Source: Cyclobacterium qasimii M12-11B (lineage in GTDB: Bacteria; Bacteroidota; Bacteroidia; Cytophagales; Cyclobacteriaceae). Taken from it: a DNA stretch of 64,000 nucleotides. A program made the position numbers and the translations under genes. How positions within the stretch are numbered: the stretch's first letter is position 1; the number at the start of each line of letters is the position of its first letter. The notes beneath the pieces are model-generated. The model did no database searches. It saw only the letters and a program-made list of their open reading frames with translations, and was not told the DNA's origin. Where the stretch lies: assembly GCF_000427295.1 (NCBI RefSeq), contig NZ_ATNM01000003.1, positions 1 to 64,000 on the forward strand. The letters run 5' to 3'. Shown here piece after piece: positions 27,505 through 36,512 of this stretch.

Positions 27505-27692
27505 GTGGGGATATTATTTTAAAAAATGAAGGGTTCAATAACAGCGTGTCCGGACACTTCCGCGAGGAATAACTGTCGTTGGTTTAACCTAAAAAGGAAG
27601 TGATACTTAAATAGTTTGTTCTTATGTTTTTATCAGAAATACAAAAATAAAGATATTACATAAACTAGCAAAATTGGAAACTTATAATAAAT

Positions 27693-27875
27693 AGATTGAA
27701 TTAGGCACTTGATAAAGAGGTCTTTATTAACTAATCATCAAGGTATTAGTTGCAAATGCTTGTTCGAAAAAGCCATTAATATAGCCCTTTATTCTTTTTT
27801 CAAAAATAAAACATATTTTAATTTGAATAGACTAAGATAAAATTAGTGATAAGGTGCCAAATTCAATAAATAGAA
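27693..27875. repeat. Short element with inverted ends (attgaattaggcactt type)
   Basis: The left end attgaattaggcactt (about 27697) is mirrored on the right by aaggtgccaaattcaat (about 27852-27868), giving an approximately 180-base gene-free element. The same end sequence recurs at 30783-30806 and 32454-32470. The right copy is followed by the start region of a 49-codon ORF. Confidence 0.5.
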
Positions 27876-27902
27876 AATACTATTTAACCATATAGAAAAA
27901 AC

Positions 27903-28052
27903 ATGGAAGAGTATAAAGTAATTGAAAATATTGCGAATGAAACATGCCATATAGTAAAGGAAGATGCAAAAATAAATGAAAATTACATTGTTGTATATGG
28001 ACCAGATACATATAGCAATTGTAAAGATTGGTGTGACGATAACTGTTCATAA
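27903..28052 (+). CDS. Small Cys-containing peptide (49 aa), hypothetical
   Basis: The ORF begins MEEYKVIENIANETCHIVK and ends TYSNCKDWCDDNCS. Three of its four cysteines lie in the last eleven residues, next to Tyr and Trp. The start context (gtgccaaattcaataaatag, then an A-rich stretch, then aaaaacATGG) closely matches that of the tyrosinase-like gene at 30814. It precedes the outer-membrane-like gene by 28 bases. A short leader plus Cys-rich core would suit a modified peptide precursor or a metal-binding peptide, but this is speculative. Confidence 0.4.
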   Translation: MEEYKVIENIANETCHIVKEDAKINENYIVVYGPDTYSNCKDWCDDNCS

Positions 28053-28080
28053 TTATATTATTTATCTGAAGATTCGACTA

Positions 28081-29893
28081 ATGAAAACTACTAAACTATT
28101 AATTACTACGTTCCTTTTATTATGTATCTTTAACAATACAGTTTTTGCTCAAGATAAAGCTATTCCTACTGTCACACTGAACCAGGAAACTAATACATTA
28201 GACTCTGAGCTTCCATTTGATAAAATATTCTTTTTAAAAATAGAAAAAAAAGTGAACAAACCTTGGTTGATTTCAAAATCCGAAAACGGAAAAATATGGC
28301 CAAACTAGTACTTTCAATTTACTAGAGTTGAAACGCATTAACAGCGTATATGACAGCTCAAGCATTGAATGGGTTGATTCCACATCCAAAACTATGACAC
28401 TCCAATTAATAATAGATGAAAATAAAATAAAGGATGAAAATAAAAGCGAATATATATTAGAAAATGAAAAAGATGTTCGTGTACTTATCTTTCCTCTAGA
28501 ACCCAACCAATATTATGGAATTGAATATACTCTGAGATCAAACAATGAAGTTATAGAAACAAATATCGATAAATTATTTAAAGGATTACAAGGTGGAAAT
28601 CCATCAGACAGTATTGATTTTATTATATCTACATCCAAAAACGCAGATAAATTAACTGACAATCAAGAATCTGTGCGGTTTAATTATTTATTTACTCCAC
28701 TTGATAGTATACTATCTATGAATGATAGTATTCAATCAAAGATTGAATCCAAAAGAGCCTTGATTAAGAAAGAAATAATAGAAGGCAAAATAATAAAAAA
28801 AATTAAAGAGTTTGTAAAAAATGGTGAAGCTGATTCAGCAATAGTTCTTTTAATGCACTACGATATTAAATTTAACAATAATAAGTTTGGATTTAAAAAT
28901 TACTTTATTAAACTTCAATTATTAATGGAATCTATCAACACAGTTAATGTTGACATAAAACAATTTCTTTCTTGCTATTCCAAAATAATGAAATTTTTAA
29001 TCAGCTGTGATTTTTGCGGTGAAAGTGATTTAAATAAAGATATATTTGATGAAAAGTTATCTACCCTTTTAATTCCTGGTTCAGTTTCAGAATGGAGTAA
29101 TGATATAGGGAAAGGATTATTGCCAATTAATTATATATCAATAGACATAAAAGTCGACCCAAAAGAATTTAATAGCCGAAGAATAAACCTAGTTGAAACT
29201 ATAAATTTCATTGAAAGAATTACAAGGTTTAATTGGTATCAAACTAACACCTGTAATGATTCAAAAGGACTATTAACTTCTCTTAATTCCAAAAGGGAAC
29301 AGATAGAGAAATATTTGAAAAGCCGAGCCGCAATAGTAAAAAAATTAAATTATTACAAGATTGGCAAAATTTATCCTTTTGCAGATTACGTCGCCCTTCA
29401 AACTGGAGGATATTCCCATGAGGATTTAACTTCAATATCAAAAGGTAAATTTACTGTCCGTCCCGATTTAGGTGTAGGATTCGCATCAAACCTTTATTAT
29501 GCCAATGACACTTCTGACCCTTATGCTACTTTGATCCCATTTATTGGATTCCGATTCAATTTAAGACCTATTGACCAAAGTTACTCTTATAAGAGAATAA
29601 TTCATAAAAATATATTACATCGTTCTTCTATAAATATTTCATATTCTTTCATTTCAATTACTGATAATAAGACAAGATATGACCTTCATAATAAGCTAAA
29701 TTTCCTAGTTGGGTATGGATTTAGGCTTAATAATGCAATCAATTTATCAACAGGTTCATTCTTTTTTCAAAGAGAGAATCCCGATCCATTTATTAGTAGT
29801 AAAAGCCTTGCAGCCATGCCATATATTGCGGTCACTGTTGACTTTGAAATTCTTGAAACTCTTAAATCACTAGTCGATGCTTTACAAAAATAG
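28081..29893 (+). pseudogene. Outer-membrane beta-barrel-like protein, one frameshift
   Basis: The signal peptide is MKTTKLLITTFLLLCIFNNTVFAQ. The first frame ends with a TAG at 28306-28308; the next frame continues TEKYGQTSTFNLLELKR without a gap. Removing one A from the A5 run near 28291-28295 merges them to 603 residues. The middle is helical and charged. The C-terminal 150 residues (RPDLGVGFASNLYYAND ... LIPFIGFRFNLRP ... INISYSFISIT ... FLVGYGFRLNNAINLSTG ... YIAVTVDF) alternate like an outer-membrane barrel. It overlaps the following lipoprotein gene by 17 bases. I recognise no family. The gene is A/T-rich compared with neighbours outside the island. Confidence 0.6.
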
Positions 29894-30608
29894 ATCAAAA
29901 TATTTAGCAGGTATAACTATTCTTCTAATCATACTTGGTTGTTACGAAGAAAGTGATTACTACTATTCATCACAGGAAATTGTGAATAAATTAAAAATTG
30001 AAATATCTGATAAATTCATTTTAGCAGATGGGAAAAAAACTTCTAAGTTTACTTATCGATTTCCTCTCAATTCAGATACAAATTTAACTGGACTTAGACT
30101 CATTACTTCCAGCGGATCATTCCAAGAATCTAAGAATGATACCCTAGATACTAATTTCACGAGATTAGATGATGCTGAAAACTACAGATATATTGAAGCA
30201 ACATTAGTTGCCTCAACAACAGTAACTGATTGTATAGTACGTACTCAACTATTAAATTATGAAAGACAGGATACTGTCCATTTTACAAAAGCTGAACCAA
30301 CTAAAATAAAATATTCTTCGAACAACTTTTATGCAAAAAATGATACAATAAATCAGTTTAATATAATTGCAAATGTTAGCAGTGGAACCGGTATTGCTTC
30401 AACGGGCACCCCTGTTTCTTTTTCCTTTGATCCAGATGTAGGATTTTTAAATCATTTTAGTATTCCTACGGACACACAGGGTAAAGCTGAAGCCATATTT
30501 GTATTTACAGACACTACTTATACAGGAGATTTGCAATTTACCGTGGAAACAAATAATACAGAAGGAGATAGTTTTACTGATATGGGTATTATAAAAATTA
30601 TTGAATAA
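29877..30608 (+). CDS. Lipoprotein with an Ig-like (invasin/Big_1-like) domain
   Basis: A protein of 243 residues has a lipoprotein signal (YLAGITILLIILGCYEES, Cys at about 22). The second half resembles a bacterial Ig-like Big_1 repeat: FNIIANVSSGTGIASTGTPVSFSF, then TDTQGKAEAIFVFTDTTYTGDLQFTV. The gene overlaps the 3' end of the barrel-like gene, so the two products probably act together at the outer membrane. The function is unknown; adhesion or assembly of the partner barrel are options. Confidence 0.6.
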   Translation: MLYKNRSKYLAGITILLIILGCYEESDYYYSSQEIVNKLKIEISDKFILADGKKTSKFTYRFPLNSDTNLTGLRLITSSGSFQESKNDTLDTNFTRLDDAENYRYIEATLVASTTVTDCIVRTQLLNYERQDTVHFTKAEPTKIKYSSNNFYAKNDTINQFNIIANVSSGTGIASTGTPVSFSFDPDVGFLNHFSIPTDTQGKAEAIFVFTDTTYTGDLQFTVETNNTEGDSFTDMGIIKIIE

Positions 30609-30740
30609 AACGTAACTTTTAAAATTCAAATGAATCAAAATATATTTTGATCTGGAAGGCTAAATATAAAATGTTTTCAAAATATAATCTACATATAATG
30701 ATACTCATAATAGCAGTAAGGTATATTTAAGGATTTAATA

Positions 30741-30806
30741 CAAAGGATGATAGTAAGGCCACTTTATCGATATAAATTTTTTTTAAGTGCCTAATTCAAT
30801 AAATAA
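30741..30806. repeat. Left inverted repeat of the tyrosinase-like cassette
   Basis: Read on the minus strand, this stretch gives attgaattaggcactta, an A/T spacer, cgataaagtggccttact and atcatccttt. It aligns with 32454-32517 over roughly 65 bases with gaps. The two copies are in opposite orientation around the genes at 30814 and 32053, as expected for the ends of a mobile or formerly mobile unit. Confidence 0.5.
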
Positions 30807-30813
30807 GAAAAAC

Positions 30814-31752
30814 ATGGCAAAATTACCAATAGAAGTCAAAAATGAAATGGCAAAAAGACACCACAGATTAGCTCATTATTTGTGGCATTCTCTTAGAGGG
30901 ATTTGGGAAAGATTAGACCAAAATGCTCGAAACTACATTGTTTCAATTTATCCTGGTTGGGAAGTTCCTAGACCATCTAATGACAGATTAGGACGACCGA
31001 TTAGAACTAATAACTCTGGAGAGGATTTTTTGTTCATGCATAGACAGATGATTGGACTTGCAAACTCAATATTGCAATCAGTTGGAAATCCTGAATATCC
31101 AAAAGTAGTAGGCTGGAAAACTCTTCCTCTACCTAACAATGCTGAATTTCCAATTATTCCAATGAAAGGAATGGAAGAATTTAAATCAGAAGATTTTTTT
31201 AATAACCGAATGAGACCATGGGAGATTCAATATACTAGCGAAAATTACCTTTCAAATGTAACACTTGGAGAAATGGGTGTCGACCTTGAAATTACAATCC
31301 ATAATATGATGCATATGCGTTGGGCGACACCAATGCCAAACGATGTTGGATATAGACCAGATACTGCAATTGACCAGCCCGTAAATATAAAGTGGAATAA
31401 TATAAAATATGACTATTTGGGAGATACCTACTCAAGTCACGTTCACGATACCTTTTGGAAGATTCATGGTTGGGTAGATGACAGAATAAATGATTGGAAA
31501 AGAGTAAACAATATCGATGAAATTAATTGGAATGGAAAATGGATTGGACCTATGCAGCATCATAGCCATCAAGAAATGGCAATCCTAAGCCAGCCTAAAA
31601 TCTTAATTGATTTGGAAGGAATTACAGAGTCTGAATTAACAAATGATTTTGATAAAATGATAGAAGTATCTAAAGTATTATCAAAATTCGATAATATTGG
31701 TTTCATAAGTAAAGAAATTCCTCAAGAAAAAAAAATTGATGGAGTCGAGTAG
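30814..31752 (+). CDS. Tyrosinase-like (type-3 copper, PvdP-like) protein
   Basis: A protein of 312 residues from the ATG giving MAKLPIEVKN; an in-frame GTG nine codons earlier lies in the repeat and is not favoured. A putative CuA site has His21/His25 (LAHYLWH) and His76 in FLFMHRQMIGL, matching the tyrosinase FLPWHRxYL pattern. A putative CuB site has His163 and His167 (IHNMMHMRW) and His218 in DTFWKIHGWVDDRINDW, close to the tyrosinase DPxFxxHHxxxDRxW signature. No signal peptide is seen. It would hydroxylate or oxidise a phenolic or other aromatic group with copper and oxygen. The substrate is unknown. Confidence 0.6.
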   Translation: MAKLPIEVKNEMAKRHHRLAHYLWHSLRGIWERLDQNARNYIVSIYPGWEVPRPSNDRLGRPIRTNNSGEDFLFMHRQMIGLANSILQSVGNPEYPKVVGWKTLPLPNNAEFPIIPMKGMEEFKSEDFFNNRMRPWEIQYTSENYLSNVTLGEMGVDLEITIHNMMHMRWATPMPNDVGYRPDTAIDQPVNIKWNNIKYDYLGDTYSSHVHDTFWKIHGWVDDRINDWKRVNNIDEINWNGKWIGPMQHHSHQEMAILSQPKILIDLEGITESELTNDFDKMIEVSKVLSKFDNIGFISKEIPQEKKIDGVE

Positions 31753-32052
31753 GTAAAGGGTAATTCTACCCCTAAACCTCTACCATGTAGAGTCAAGTCA
31801 AATGCTATTAAGTTAAGTATTTCGGGCAACTAATTTGGTCTTCTTAAATTAATTTTTTAGTTTATTAAGTTCAGTAAATAGACTACAGAACAGATCCTTA
31901 TATCATAAAAGAACGAAGTTTGGAAAGGCCACCATTTAACTTATAAATGGATTAATGAATTACCAACTAAAATTTAGTTTAACAGTTATTCATTCATAAA
32001 AATTGAAAAATATCAAATAAAAATTCATTTACCAAAAATTTAGGGAAATAAT

Positions 32053-32364
32053 ATGAGTAATTCAATACATCCATCGCTGTATAGCTTAATGGAGAAAGTA
32101 TTATCAGACACTACACTAAACATCGAGGAAAAAATAAAATTAATCGATGAATTACGTAAAAACAATCCTGTTGCATCAGACAGGTGGGCTCCTCGAGTTG
32201 CAATTTGGATTCTTGGCCTAACAGTTTTAACAACTGTAATTTGTATTACCTATTTGGGTAGTGAAACAAGTGAAGGTCTAATAGCTATTGGCTCTGCAGC
32301 AGTTGGAGGACTTGGAGGATTAATATCACAACTACCGCGTCCTAATAATGATAATCAACTTTAG
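32053..32364 (+). CDS. Small two-helix membrane protein
   Basis: A protein of 103 residues has a helical, charged N-terminus (SLMEKVLSDTTLNIEEKIKLIDELRK), then two membrane segments: VAIWILGLTVLTTVICITYLG and a glycine-rich LIAIGSAAVGGLGGLIS. It lies 300 bases 3' of the tyrosinase-like gene and inside the same pair of inverted repeats. The gap between them has no gene. No family is recognised. Confidence 0.55.
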   Translation: MSNSIHPSLYSLMEKVLSDTTLNIEEKIKLIDELRKNNPVASDRWAPRVAIWILGLTVLTTVICITYLGSETSEGLIAIGSAAVGGLGGLISQLPRPNNDNQL

Positions 32365-32453
32365 TTAATTTTTATAGAATTAGGAACTATAAAAGGCATT
32401 AAGAATTAGTGGATAAAAATTTTGCAATTTCCTATTATTACTAAAATAGATTA

Positions 32454-32517
32454 ATTGAATAAGGCACTTAACAAATAAACTCTTTGTATGGATAAGGTGG
32501 CTTTGCCACCATCCTTT
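32454..32517. repeat. Right inverted repeat of the tyrosinase-like cassette
   Basis: attgaataaggcacttaac opens the repeat, followed by tatggataaggtggc and accatccttt. It is inverted relative to 30741-30806. Confidence 0.5.
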
Positions 32518-32655
32518 AATTACATCTGTATTTGGATTACCTTTTTAAAAATAAACCCCCTTTAAGTTATAAAAGGTGTTATTTGTCGTGGAGATAAAAC
32601 AACTTTTCTAAAAATCGATAATTATCATCTATATAATTAGTAATATTTTAGGTAA

Positions 32656-33144
32656 CTAGAACCTCACAGTCTCACTCAACGGCTCCGTAACCTCCCCTAC
32701 TGGTCTTGCTACATACTGGTAGGTCTGGACTTCGTCATTGTCTCCGAAGACTCTGATCGTAGCACTTAAATCCTCAAATTCCTCATCTGGTATGTCCCCA
32801 GTGTGGACTACATTAAAATTAAACCCGAGAGTATGAACAGGCTCTTCTGATTCAACAACAAGCTCGGAAAAGGTGGCGGAGGTGGAAAGGTTAAAGGTAT
32901 TGGCCTCATCGATAACTTGGGTCCACTCCAGAGTTTCAGGCTGAATGATGGATGCTCTGACAAAACCGCTTTGGCCTTGGTAGCGGGGGTGGACTCCGAA
33001 ATTAATTAGGAACTGTTCAGCACTTCCTTCAAAGGCAATTTCAATTCTGGCTGTTTTTTCTACTAGAGGTGCCTTATTAAGCTCATTGCTGCAAGCGATT
33101 GCTAAAAAAATGCAGGTGTTAACCTAAAAACGCTTAATAAGCAT
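32656..33144 (-). pseudogene. Secreted lipoprotein with an in-frame stop in its signal peptide
   Basis: An ATG at 33144-33142 gives MLIKRF, then TAG, then VNTCIFLAIACSNELNKAP in the same frame. The lipobox cysteine in LAIACSN is intact, and the next 140 residues (ARIEIAFEGSAEQFLINFG ... GFNFNVVHTGDIPDEEF ... TYQYVARPVGEVTEPL) form one clean open frame ending at TAG. A single nonsense codon therefore blocks an otherwise whole 162-codon lipoprotein. The family is not recognised. No good later start exists. Confidence 0.55.
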
Positions 33145-33208
33145 CTATCAAATGTTCATAAAGATATTGATAAATTACCAATCTATCTTCAAACCCATTT
33201 TAGCTACC

Positions 33209-33628
33209 TTAAGCCGACCAGGGATTTTCAAGAAATTCATTAAAGTGGTCTTCTTTTTTTACGATTAATGCCATGTCTTTACCTTCTTCATTTAGCGGGC
33301 TGAAGGCATAATCGTAGCAGATGAAATAGACAAGGTTGGCCGGAGCAGGGGACCGATATACCCCTGACAAAAACCGGTAATTATAGCCCATGGCATCAAG
33401 TACTTCTTTACTTACAGTTGCCTTGCCAACAGGGCAAAGTGTTTTCAATATCCGTCGGTTTTTTCTGATAATGCTGTTTACCTCCTGGATCTGCTTGTCA
33501 TCTGCACGTTTGGTCTGGTTGTTATAACTATTGCGACAATAGTCATTACAATACTTTTTGTCCAATCTTCCAGTAATTGGCTTGGCACAGTGCAAACAGT
33601 TTTTGGTTTCGGGTTTTTCTATTTCCAT
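33209..33628 (-). CDS. Small protein with a treble-clef-like zinc ribbon
   Basis: About 139 residues. The N-terminus has CLHCAKPITGRLDKKYCNDYC, a CxxC...CxxxC set that resembles the DUF2116-type zinc ribbon, followed by RNSYNNQTKRADDKQ. The remainder (LDAMGYNYRFLSGVYRSPAP ... VYFICYDYAFSPL) looks like a compact alpha/beta domain. I start at the ATG giving MEIEKPETKN; a GTG five codons earlier is less likely. It is probably cytosolic; the role is unknown. Confidence 0.65.
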   Translation of the reverse strand: MEIEKPETKNCLHCAKPITGRLDKKYCNDYCRNSYNNQTKRADDKQIQEVNSIIRKNRRILKTLCPVGKATVSKEVLDAMGYNYRFLSGVYRSPAPANLVYFICYDYAFSPLNEEGKDMALIVKKEDHFNEFLENPWSA

Positions 33629-33643
33629 TTTGCTCAAAATCAC

Positions 33644-34137
33644 TTGTCTGTAAATTTAATCATTATTATCCATTTATTTAAACGCTTATAAACGACTAAA
33701 TCTAATTTTAAAATGATTTAGAGCAATAATAGTATATTTATTGCCATTTTATATTTTAGACTTTTCAGCTCTTATTTCGAGGTAGGCATACAGGTTTACA
33801 CCTAAGTTTCAAATAAAATTAAGTAGAATTCGATTGGATTTTTCTCCGAAACACTTAATTTAACAATGCGTAACAAAAGAAACTTTTACTTTATTCTTAA
33901 TACCACATGATGCCGATAATAGGAGTCTCCAGCCTTGAGGAAATTTGAACAAAATGAGCCCTAAAGGACAATAGACAATCTATTGCCTGATGGGAAAACT
34001 TCCCCGAAAAAAATCAGGGCAGGCTAAGAAAATTCAGGAAAAGCTATTGAAATACTGGGTTAAAATAAAATGACAGGATCAAATAAACGTTCGAAGGGTT
34101 GATTTTTATACAAGCTATAACTATAAATATTTCATAA
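33644..34137. other. Gene-free stretch
   Basis: No convincing gene is seen on either strand. A short plus-strand patch near 33950-34080 contains protein-like phrases broken by stops, perhaps a decayed remnant. The rest is A/T-rich. Confidence 0.4.
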
Positions 34138-34692
34138 ATGCATTTATCAAAAATAATACTTTGGTGTTTTTTATTACTTTTTAGTCCAGTGCTTTTTGCT
34201 CAAGAGTCAATAGACGAGGTAAAAAGTATTAATGGTCTTGAACTTGGCGCTACACTTGAAAGCCTTCAAGATCAACTTCAATTAATAACTGGAAAAGAAA
34301 CAGTCTATCAAAACAACACATTTCTGGCAGAAAGTCTTAAAAGAAATTTAAAAGCAGGAATACAGGAAGGAATTTATCAAGGTCATCCCTTGAGAATTAT
34401 TAATGGCGTTGAAGCCCATGACATGAGGTTGATTTATTTATCCGGTCTGTTATATAAATGTAGATGGACATTTAACAAACGTGACCTACCCAATATGGAA
34501 AATGGGTTCAAAGACTTCATCAATTTCTTCAGTAAAAAATTCGGCCCTCCTACTGAAAAAATCTTTAATGATACATTCATCTGGGATGGAGATATCAATA
34601 GGCTCACCATAAGTTTTTTAGATGGAAGCATGCAAGTTGAATGGAGGGACAATCTTTCTGAGAAAAAAGCAATGCAACTCACTCAGAATTGA
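34138..34692 (+). CDS. Small secreted protein of unknown function
   Basis: A protein of 184 residues has a clear signal peptide (IILWCFLLLFSPVLFAQ). The mature part starts ESIDEVKSINGLELGATLESLQDQL, and holds LLYKCRWTF, FINFFSKKFGPPTEKIF, and TFIWDGDINRLTISFLDGS. The strand-rich end resembles small periplasmic proteins that judge a signal from a lipid or peptide, but no family is recognised. It is convergent with the downstream sulfatase gene. Confidence 0.6.
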   Translation: MHLSKIILWCFLLLFSPVLFAQESIDEVKSINGLELGATLESLQDQLQLITGKETVYQNNTFLAESLKRNLKAGIQEGIYQGHPLRIINGVEAHDMRLIYLSGLLYKCRWTFNKRDLPNMENGFKDFINFFSKKFGPPTEKIFNDTFIWDGDINRLTISFLDGSMQVEWRDNLSEKKAMQLTQN

Positions 34693-34881
34693 TCAAATAC
34701 AAGATCATTTAAAAAAAATAGAGCTGATATTTGACTTTCCGTTTTTCACAAAAGCTAAAAAAGGCCCATCCATTATACCCGAAGAAGCTAAGGACGAGCT
34801 ACTTTGGGTGCTTTTATTTCTTTTACACAGATAACAATCCCCTATCCAAGGGTTTTGCATTGATTGGGGAATTCATTCCTG

Positions 34882-36240
34882 TTATTTTACCGACTGCTTT
34901 AAGTTGCGAAGGCTCGTCCGTAAGTTTTGGACTTTCTTGGCATAAGCTGGTGAAGAAACAACATTAACTGTTTCATTGGGCTCATTCTTCAAGTCATACA
35001 CTACCTCGTAATCATGTTCTGGATAATAAATGTATTTGATGTCTTTTCGGACTACGGCCTGAGATTTCAGAAGTAAGGGGCTTCCCAAGAATTCATGCTC
35101 GTAGAAAAACTCCTTTCTATCTAATCTTTTTTTGTTGGACGAAACCATCTCCAACAGATCGATGCCCTGCATGCGCTTTGGCATTTCAAGATCAGCTAAT
35201 TTCAAAATGGTGGGGCCTAGATCTATATTCAATGCGATTTTCTCCGTTGTCATCCCATTAGATTCGAAGTTTCTTGGGTCATATATAATCAGCGGTACCC
35301 TAATAGATGCTTCGAAGGGATACCATTTACCCATCAGCCCATGTTCACTTAAGGAAAAACCGTGGTCACTGGTATAGATGATAATCGTATTGTCATCTAT
35401 ACCTAGGTCTTTTAGTTTTTGCATGATTGTACCGACTGCATCGTCCAAGCCGGTTACCATGCGGTAATAATTCTTTGCGTTTTTTTGAAAAAGCGAATCG
35501 CTTGAAAAGAAACCTTGCCATCTAGACCTGGCGATATTTTTATCGGTTCGGAAAAAATCCGGAAAATCATTCCAGTACTCGGGAGCAGCAGTCTCCGGAA
35601 AAGGGATTTCGATGTTTTCATACAAAGGAAGGTATCGTTCCTGAACATCATAAGTTGCCGGTTTATCTTTGGTAGGATCTATCTCATGTGCGGCAGAAAA
35701 ACCGAGAGACAGGAAAAAAGGAACCTCCGATTGGTACTTATCGAGGTAGTCTACTGCTTTCTGTACAATGTTATCTGTTTGGTGCTGGCCTGAAGCTGTT
35801 CGCCATGGGACTTTACTTTCCCAGTGATCAAAATGAGCCACTGGAGGGTTTTTCCCTATACCCCAATTGCCAATAAGACTGATCTTATACCCTCCTTTTT
35901 TGAGTACTAGTGGATAGGTTTCCAACAAAGCCTCTTCGGAAAAATCCGTGGCAAAATCCTCAATTCCATGGCGGGACATGTATTGGCCAGTAAAGAAGCT
36001 GGCTCTGCTCCCGGTACAAATAGCCGTCGTGACATAAGCATTTTCAAACCTTACCCCCTCTTGCGCCAATTGGTTTAGATGAGGCGTCTGCACAAAAGAA
36101 TTCCCCGCCACTCCTAAGGCCTCTGAGCGGTGGCTATCAGAAATAATAAAGACTATATTGGGTTGTTTCTCCTGCCCAAATCCAGACAAAGAAATTACTA
36201 GAAATAATATGCAGGATATTATAAACTTTGTTTTACTCAT
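34882..36240 (-). CDS. Secreted sulfatase (type I, S1 family)
   Basis: A protein of 452 residues with signal peptide IISCILFLVISLSGFGQ. The N-terminal metal site is NIVFIISDSHRSE. The modification site is CTGSR with Cys75, which would become formylglycine; the usual Pro is replaced by Gly, a variant known from some S1 subfamilies. TSDHGFSLSEHGLMGKWYPFE holds the second metal ligands, and the protein ends NVVSSPAYAKKVQN. It hydrolyses sulfate esters or N-sulfates of a glycan in the periplasm or outside. It stands next to the sialidase-like gene on the same strand, 270 bases apart. Confidence 0.92.
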   Translation of the reverse strand: MSKTKFIISCILFLVISLSGFGQEKQPNIVFIISDSHRSEALGVAGNSFVQTPHLNQLAQEGVRFENAYVTTAICTGSRASFFTGQYMSRHGIEDFATDFSEEALLETYPLVLKKGGYKISLIGNWGIGKNPPVAHFDHWESKVPWRTASGQHQTDNIVQKAVDYLDKYQSEVPFFLSLGFSAAHEIDPTKDKPATYDVQERYLPLYENIEIPFPETAAPEYWNDFPDFFRTDKNIARSRWQGFFSSDSLFQKNAKNYYRMVTGLDDAVGTIMQKLKDLGIDDNTIIIYTSDHGFSLSEHGLMGKWYPFEASIRVPLIIYDPRNFESNGMTTEKIALNIDLGPTILKLADLEMPKRMQGIDLLEMVSSNKKRLDRKEFFYEHEFLGSPLLLKSQAVVRKDIKYIYYPEHDYEVVYDLKNEPNETVNVVSSPAYAKKVQNLRTSLRNLKQSVK

Positions 36241-36512
36241 TGTTTCGCATCTTAATAAATAACTTACAGTACTCCATTAGCATTGAATAGATGGGTAAAG
36301 CTATATAATTACATCTTGGAATGTAAATTACCATTTTATTTTAGCTTCTATTTTGTTTACAGCTATTTGAAATTTTCTACCATCCTTACACTTCACTTTT
36401 TCTTATTCTGAAAAGCCTTCCAACTAAAGTTCAAGAGGAACTTAGGCTGAAATATTAAGGATGGAGAAATTCCACCAAATAATCACTAGTTTATTTACTT
36501 TTCATCCCAAGA

